This document shows, in pieces, positions 60,916 to 64,000 of a DNA stretch of 64,000 nucleotides. The DNA is from Blastococcus tunisiensis (GTDB lineage: Bacteria; Actinomycetota; Actinomycetes; Mycobacteriales; Geodermatophilaceae). Position numbers and translations under genes: made by a program. The stretch spans positions 1 to 64,000 of the forward strand of contig NZ_FOND01000007.1 of the NCBI RefSeq assembly GCF_900112815.1, in the 5' to 3' direction. Positions within the stretch are counted from its first letter, which is position 1. Each line of letters begins with the position of its first letter. Under the pieces are notes generated by a model that was not told where the DNA came from, did no database searches, and saw only the letters and a program-made list of their open reading frames with translations.

Positions 60916-61937
60916 GTCTTCACCGGGGCGTTTGTCTCTCGCTGGTTCGTCGGCGAGGGGTCGCGCCCACACGGCGCACACACGCGTCTCCGCGGCGGCC
61001 CGCGTTGCGGCGTCCATGCGGTCCGCGAGCGCCGTGAGGTCGTCGAAGAGGCCGGAGTAGACGTCCAGCGTCATGGCCGCCGAGGCGTGGCCCAGCATCC
61101 GCTGGACACTCTTGACGGTGGCACCGCTGGCCACTGCGAGCGAGGCGGCGGTGTGCCGGAGGTCGTGGGGCGTGACGTTGGCCAGACCAGCCGCCCGTGA
61201 GGCCGGGTCGAAGACGGCCCGACGCCAGTTCCTCAGTCGGAGCACCGTCCCGCTGGCCGTGGTCATGAGCAGGTCCTCGCCGTGCTTGCCCTCGCAGCGC
61301 CGGGCCAGCAGCTCGGCCAGTGCCGCGGGAAGGGGCACAGTCCGCTGTTGATGAGTCTTCGGCGTACCGAACTCCAGCCGGCCGCCAACCTCGGTGACGG
61401 CCTCTGCGATGGTGAGCCTCCGCCGCAGGAAGTCGATGCGGCGGATGCGCAGGGCGGCCATCTCGCCGAAGCGCAGCCCGGTGTACGCCAGCAGCCGCAC
61501 CGCATCGCTGTCATCACCTGCGGCGACGGCGAGCCGCTCGACCTCATCGGTCCCGGGTGCCGATCCCTGTGTCAGCAGTTCCGCCGTTCACACCGCTATG
61601 TCGGCGTGAGTGACGTCGGCGAGCCGGTACTGACCCCATGTTGGGAGGACGTGCGTCCGCAGCAAATTGCCGTACCGATACCGCGTGCTCGGCTTCACGC
61701 CAGTCTGCGAGGCCAGCCATCGACCGGACCACTCCTGGACGGTGATCCGACCTCGGACGGGACTGGTGCCGTCCACGTTTGCGTGACCATGGCTGACGTG
61801 GCCTCATCGAGCCAGCGCTGCGCATCTACCTTCCGCGTGAATCGCTTCTCGTGCTGACGGGCGCCTGGGGCGTGATACCGGGCGCGATAACGGGTTGAGC
61901 CGTCGCTGAGCGTGATGCGGGTGATCGAGCCGTCCAT
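60916..61937 (-). pseudogene. Tyrosine recombinase pseudogene (frameshift and in-frame TGA)
   Basis: Read 61937 to 60916. The N-terminal part MDGSITRITLSDGSTRYRAR to about 61775 is in one frame; the next part (RITVQEWSGRWLASQTG...) is in another, so a frameshift lies near 61765-61785. That second frame stops at TGA 61588-61590 (ADIAV, stop, TAELLTQG), where TGG (Trp) would restore the family sequence. The catalytic part then continues: YTGLRFGEMAAL, THQQRTVPLP, VTPHDLRHTAASLA and MLGHASAAMTLDVYSG. The frame stays open over the tRNA half to 60607. Confidence 0.85.
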
Positions 61938-62358
61938 TAGGATCTCCGTAGCGAGGCATGCCCTTCCAGCGTGCCGCATGGGTCTGACAACGGGGCGGGC
62001 CTCGTCATCCGGGACATGGTCTTCACCAGATGCTTCAGTTGCACGGAAGGGCCTACAGCATCCCCTGCACCTTGATCAGCTTCTGTAACGAGGAAGACAG
62101 CGGCTGCGCGGTGGATGTCGAATAGCTTCGCGACGTTTGACCGTTAACGATGTTCGGCGGAACACCGGCTTGACCTGGATTTTCATAGTTTGATAACGAC
62201 GGCTGAGCATGGCCGCTTTTTGCCGTCTTGCGGACTCATTGCGGAGTTGGATCGCGGGGATCTCAATGATGCCGGTTCCGACAGTCGCCCGTGGCCCCCT
62301 TATTGTGGGGGTGAGATGTGGGTGCTCAAGTCCTGACCGCCTTCTGGGTTCGCTCGGA
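61938..62358. other. Gene-poor stretch beyond the recombinase pseudogene
   Basis: 421 bases with lower G+C than the core genome (for example 62161-62220) and no supported gene. Probably the far flank of the decayed element. Confidence 0.4.
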
Positions 62359-62577
62359 TTACCGTCCACGTCCGGTCAGGATGCAGGCAACCGCCAGAGC
62401 GACGGTCGCCGCACCGACGATCGCCCCTGTCCCGGACAGTTGGACATCGGTGTCACAACCACCAGGAGGTCCGCCGGCCGGTCCCACGGTGCAGGCTTCG
62501 ACCGCCTGGCCGCCCAGGTACGCGCCGAGCAGCGCGCCCAGGATCAGCGCCAGCACCAATCCCGCGCCCGACGTCAT
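62359..62577 (-). CDS. Small membrane protein, 72 residues
   Basis: Starts MTSGAGLVLALILGALLGAYLGG. Two membrane segments flank an extracellular-type loop with two Cys (ACTVGPAGGPPGGCDTDV) that could form a disulfide. No family recognised. The frame continues upstream 25 codons but with basic low-complexity sequence. Confidence 0.65.
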   Translation of the reverse strand: MTSGAGLVLALILGALLGAYLGGQAVEACTVGPAGGPPGGCDTDVQLSGTGAIVGAATVALAVACILTGRGR

Positions 62578-62872
62578 GCGTCTCCTAACGGCGTTGCGAA
62601 GGATCTTGAGGCGTTTGCGTCCCCGGCGGCTGGTGGAATCTCGCATCAGCACCTAGCCTCCGGCGTCGTCTTCGCACGGCGACGCTGGCCGACGCCGAGT
62701 GCCGCAGTCGCTGATTGTCTGTGCCGGACCGCTCGTGACGCCAGCCCAGGCCTCGCTATCTCACCCTCACCGTAAGGGGGGCCCATGGCACAGTCGGCGT
62801 GCGCTGGCATGCAGCGTCTGCGAGTGCTCGATGCGTCTGTAGGGGTGACGGACAGCCGACGGGAGCCTGCGC
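62578..62872. other. Intergenic region upstream of the sigma factor
   Basis: 295 bases without a supported gene. It should carry the sigma gene's promoter, but no consensus was recognised. Confidence 0.4.
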
Positions 62873-63364
62873 GTGACATTCGAGGAGTTCGTGGCCGGCC
62901 ACGGGCAGTCCTTGCTGCGGCTGGCGTTCGTCCTGACCGGTGACCGGCACCTGGCCGAGGACATCACCCAGACGGCGCTGGCCGACGCCTTTCGGCACTG
63001 GGGGAAGGTGACCGCGGCCGGTCTACCGGACGCCTACGTGCGGCGGATGCTGGTCAACGCGCACCTGAGCTGGCGGCGGCGCCGGTGGACGACGGAGCGC
63101 CCCGCCGAGCCGATCGACACGGCGGCCGCCGGGAGCGACCCGGCCGACACAGTCGCCGCGCGGGATTCCATCCGGGTGCTGCTGGCCGGGCTGGCGCCGC
63201 GGGCCTGGACGGTGTTGGTGCTGCGGTACTACGCCGACATGGACGACGCCGGGATCGCCCAGGCCATGGGCGTCAGCGAGAGCTCCGTGCGTGCGACGGC
63301 GTCGCGTGCCCTGGCGGGCCTGCGTGGTGCAGCCGCCCTGGTGGACGTGGAGGAGATCCGATGA
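62873..63364 (+). CDS. SigE-family ECF RNA polymerase sigma factor
   Basis: 163 residues, GTG start. Region 2 is FEEFVAGHGQSLLRLAFVLTGDRHLAEDITQTALADAFRHW, and region 4 is the HTH DDAGIAQAMGVSESSVRATASRALAGL. This is the SigE-type (sigma70-ECF subgroup) common in actinobacteria. Its stop overlaps the next gene's ATG (ATGA), the usual pattern of a sigma gene with its regulator. Confidence 0.94.
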   Translation: MTFEEFVAGHGQSLLRLAFVLTGDRHLAEDITQTALADAFRHWGKVTAAGLPDAYVRRMLVNAHLSWRRRRWTTERPAEPIDTAAAGSDPADTVAARDSIRVLLAGLAPRAWTVLVLRYYADMDDAGIAQAMGVSESSVRATASRALAGLRGAAALVDVEEIR

Positions 63365-64000
63365 GCAGCCCGACCGAGCAGCAGTTGCGCGACCTGCTCG
63401 CCACCGAGGCCGCAGCCGCCCCCCGGGCTGTCGGCCTGGCCGAGGGCGCGCTGCGGAAGGTGCGGCACCGGCGGCGCGCCCGGACGGCCTGGGCTACCGG
63501 CCTCGTGGCCGTGGCCGCCGTGAGCACGGGGCTGCTGACCATCGAGGGGTTCGGGCCACGGCCGGAGGAGTCAGCGGTCGCCGCATCCGTCGAATCGACC
63601 GGCGAGCGATCTCCGACGAGCAGCGACCAGGCGCCGAATCCGGCGGGAGCTCCGGTCGACGGAGCGGCGGAGTGCGTCGAGGAGTACTCGCCCGCGGCGG
63701 TGACCGGGCGGGCGTTCGCCTTCGACGGCACCGTCGTGGCGATCGGGCCGGCGCGCAGCAACCGGCCCGGCGTGGAGCTGGAGCTCTCGGGCGTGACTTT
63801 CCGGGTGCACACCTGGTTCCGCGGCGGATCCGGCGACACCGTGACCGTGGACCTGGACACACCGCGCGGGACGCTCTCCTCCGCCGAGCCGTCTGTGCCG
63901 ACCTACGAGATCGGCACCCGCCTGCTCGTGTCGGGCGAACCACGCTGGGGCGGAGCGCCGTTGGATGCCCCGATCGCGTCGAGCTGCGGCTTTACCCGTT
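63361..64000 (+). CDS. Single-pass membrane protein, probable sigma regulator (cut by window end)
   Basis: 213 codons are seen before the window ends; no stop. A basic cytoplasmic segment (about 1-40, KVRHRRRARTAW), one membrane segment (TGLVAVAAVSTGLLTIEGF), then an extracytoplasmic Ser/Pro/Glu linker and a beta-rich region with Cys in AAECVEEYSP and ASSCGF. There is no zinc-binding HxxxCxxC motif of classical anti-sigma factors, but the coupling to the sigma gene makes a regulator likely. Confidence 0.8.
   Translation, partial: MSSPTEQQLRDLLATEAAAAPRAVGLAEGALRKVRHRRRARTAWATGLVAVAAVSTGLLTIEGFGPRPEESAVAASVESTGERSPTSSDQAPNPAGAPVDGAAECVEEYSPAAVTGRAFAFDGTVVAIGPARSNRPGVELELSGVTFRVHTWFRGGSGDTVTVDLDTPRGTLSSAEPSVPTYEIGTRLLVSGEPRWGGAPLDAPIASSCGFTR

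Noticed and set aside
62076-62369. A 97-codon minus-strand frame
   Set aside because: No recognisable motif, basic random composition, and it overlaps the end of the small membrane protein gene.

Overview
The window is high-G+C actinobacterial chromosome (most genes look to be 70-77% G+C, many GTG starts, frequent 4-base ATGA/GTGA gene overlaps). Gene content (cysteine-generating mec-cysO-cysM, SigE-family ECF factor, PucR-regulated proline catabolism, secreted S8 peptidase with a Trp-Ser-Gly repeat tail) suggests a soil or rock actinomycete, possibly Geodermatophilaceae (Blastococcus/Geodermatophilus/Modestobacter type). The family assignment is inference from recalled gene content, not a measured similarity.

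Layout. 1-340: cut-off end of an IS30-type transposase followed by a dispersed hairpin repeat that recurs at 44.55 kb. 0.5-10.7 kb: housekeeping block whose order (pncB, clpS, DUF2017, mec, cysO, cysM, MBL phosphodiesterase, rph, rdgB) follows Mycobacterium tuberculosis Rv1330c-Rv1341, with pncA, a LigD-type polymerase, DUF4262, Bcp and YjbQ genes added and the rhomboid and murI genes missing. 10.7-12.3 kb: hypothetical gene, methyltransferase, TetR regulator. 12.6-18.8 kb: tightly overlapped operon for a Liv-type ABC importer (LivH, lipoprotein, a LivM-LivG fusion, LivF) plus an AtzG-like subunit and an amidase, so uptake and hydrolysis of an amide or urea-like compound is likely. 18.8-20.6 kb: VanZ-like protein, a structured intergenic region, tRNA-Leu(TAG), DUF3618 and DUF427 genes. 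20.6-35.7 kb: mixed metabolic, transport and regulatory genes, including a degenerate EAL protein, STAS protein, acyl-CoA dehydrogenase plus thioesterase, an ArsR-type autoregulated exporter operon, idi, and a full GGDEF-EAL protein.

35.7-48.5 kb: S8 peptidase with 13 VTWSG repeats, polysaccharide deacetylase, SDR, heme oxygenase, the proline-to-glutamate pathway (PucR regulator divergent from proline dehydrogenase and P5C dehydrogenase), DUF488, MFS, and a membrane-anchored SGNH hydrolase. 49.1-51.3 kb: a membrane NACHT-type NTPase of visibly lower G+C than its surroundings. 51.4-57.9 kb: ABC-2 exporter, FAD oxidoreductase with MFS partner, DUF6394 and a two-RCK potassium channel. 58.2-62 kb: decayed integration hotspot with two different tRNA 3' halves in opposite orientation, an intact tyrosine recombinase, an excisionase-like gene, and a second recombinase inactivated by a frameshift and an in-frame TGA. 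62.4-64 kb: small membrane protein, a SigE-family ECF sigma factor and its partner membrane protein, which runs off the window.

Starts were chosen by Shine-Dalgarno spacing, overlap with the upstream stop, and family N-termini; several are uncertain and marked so. No database search was possible, so family names rest on recognisable motifs.
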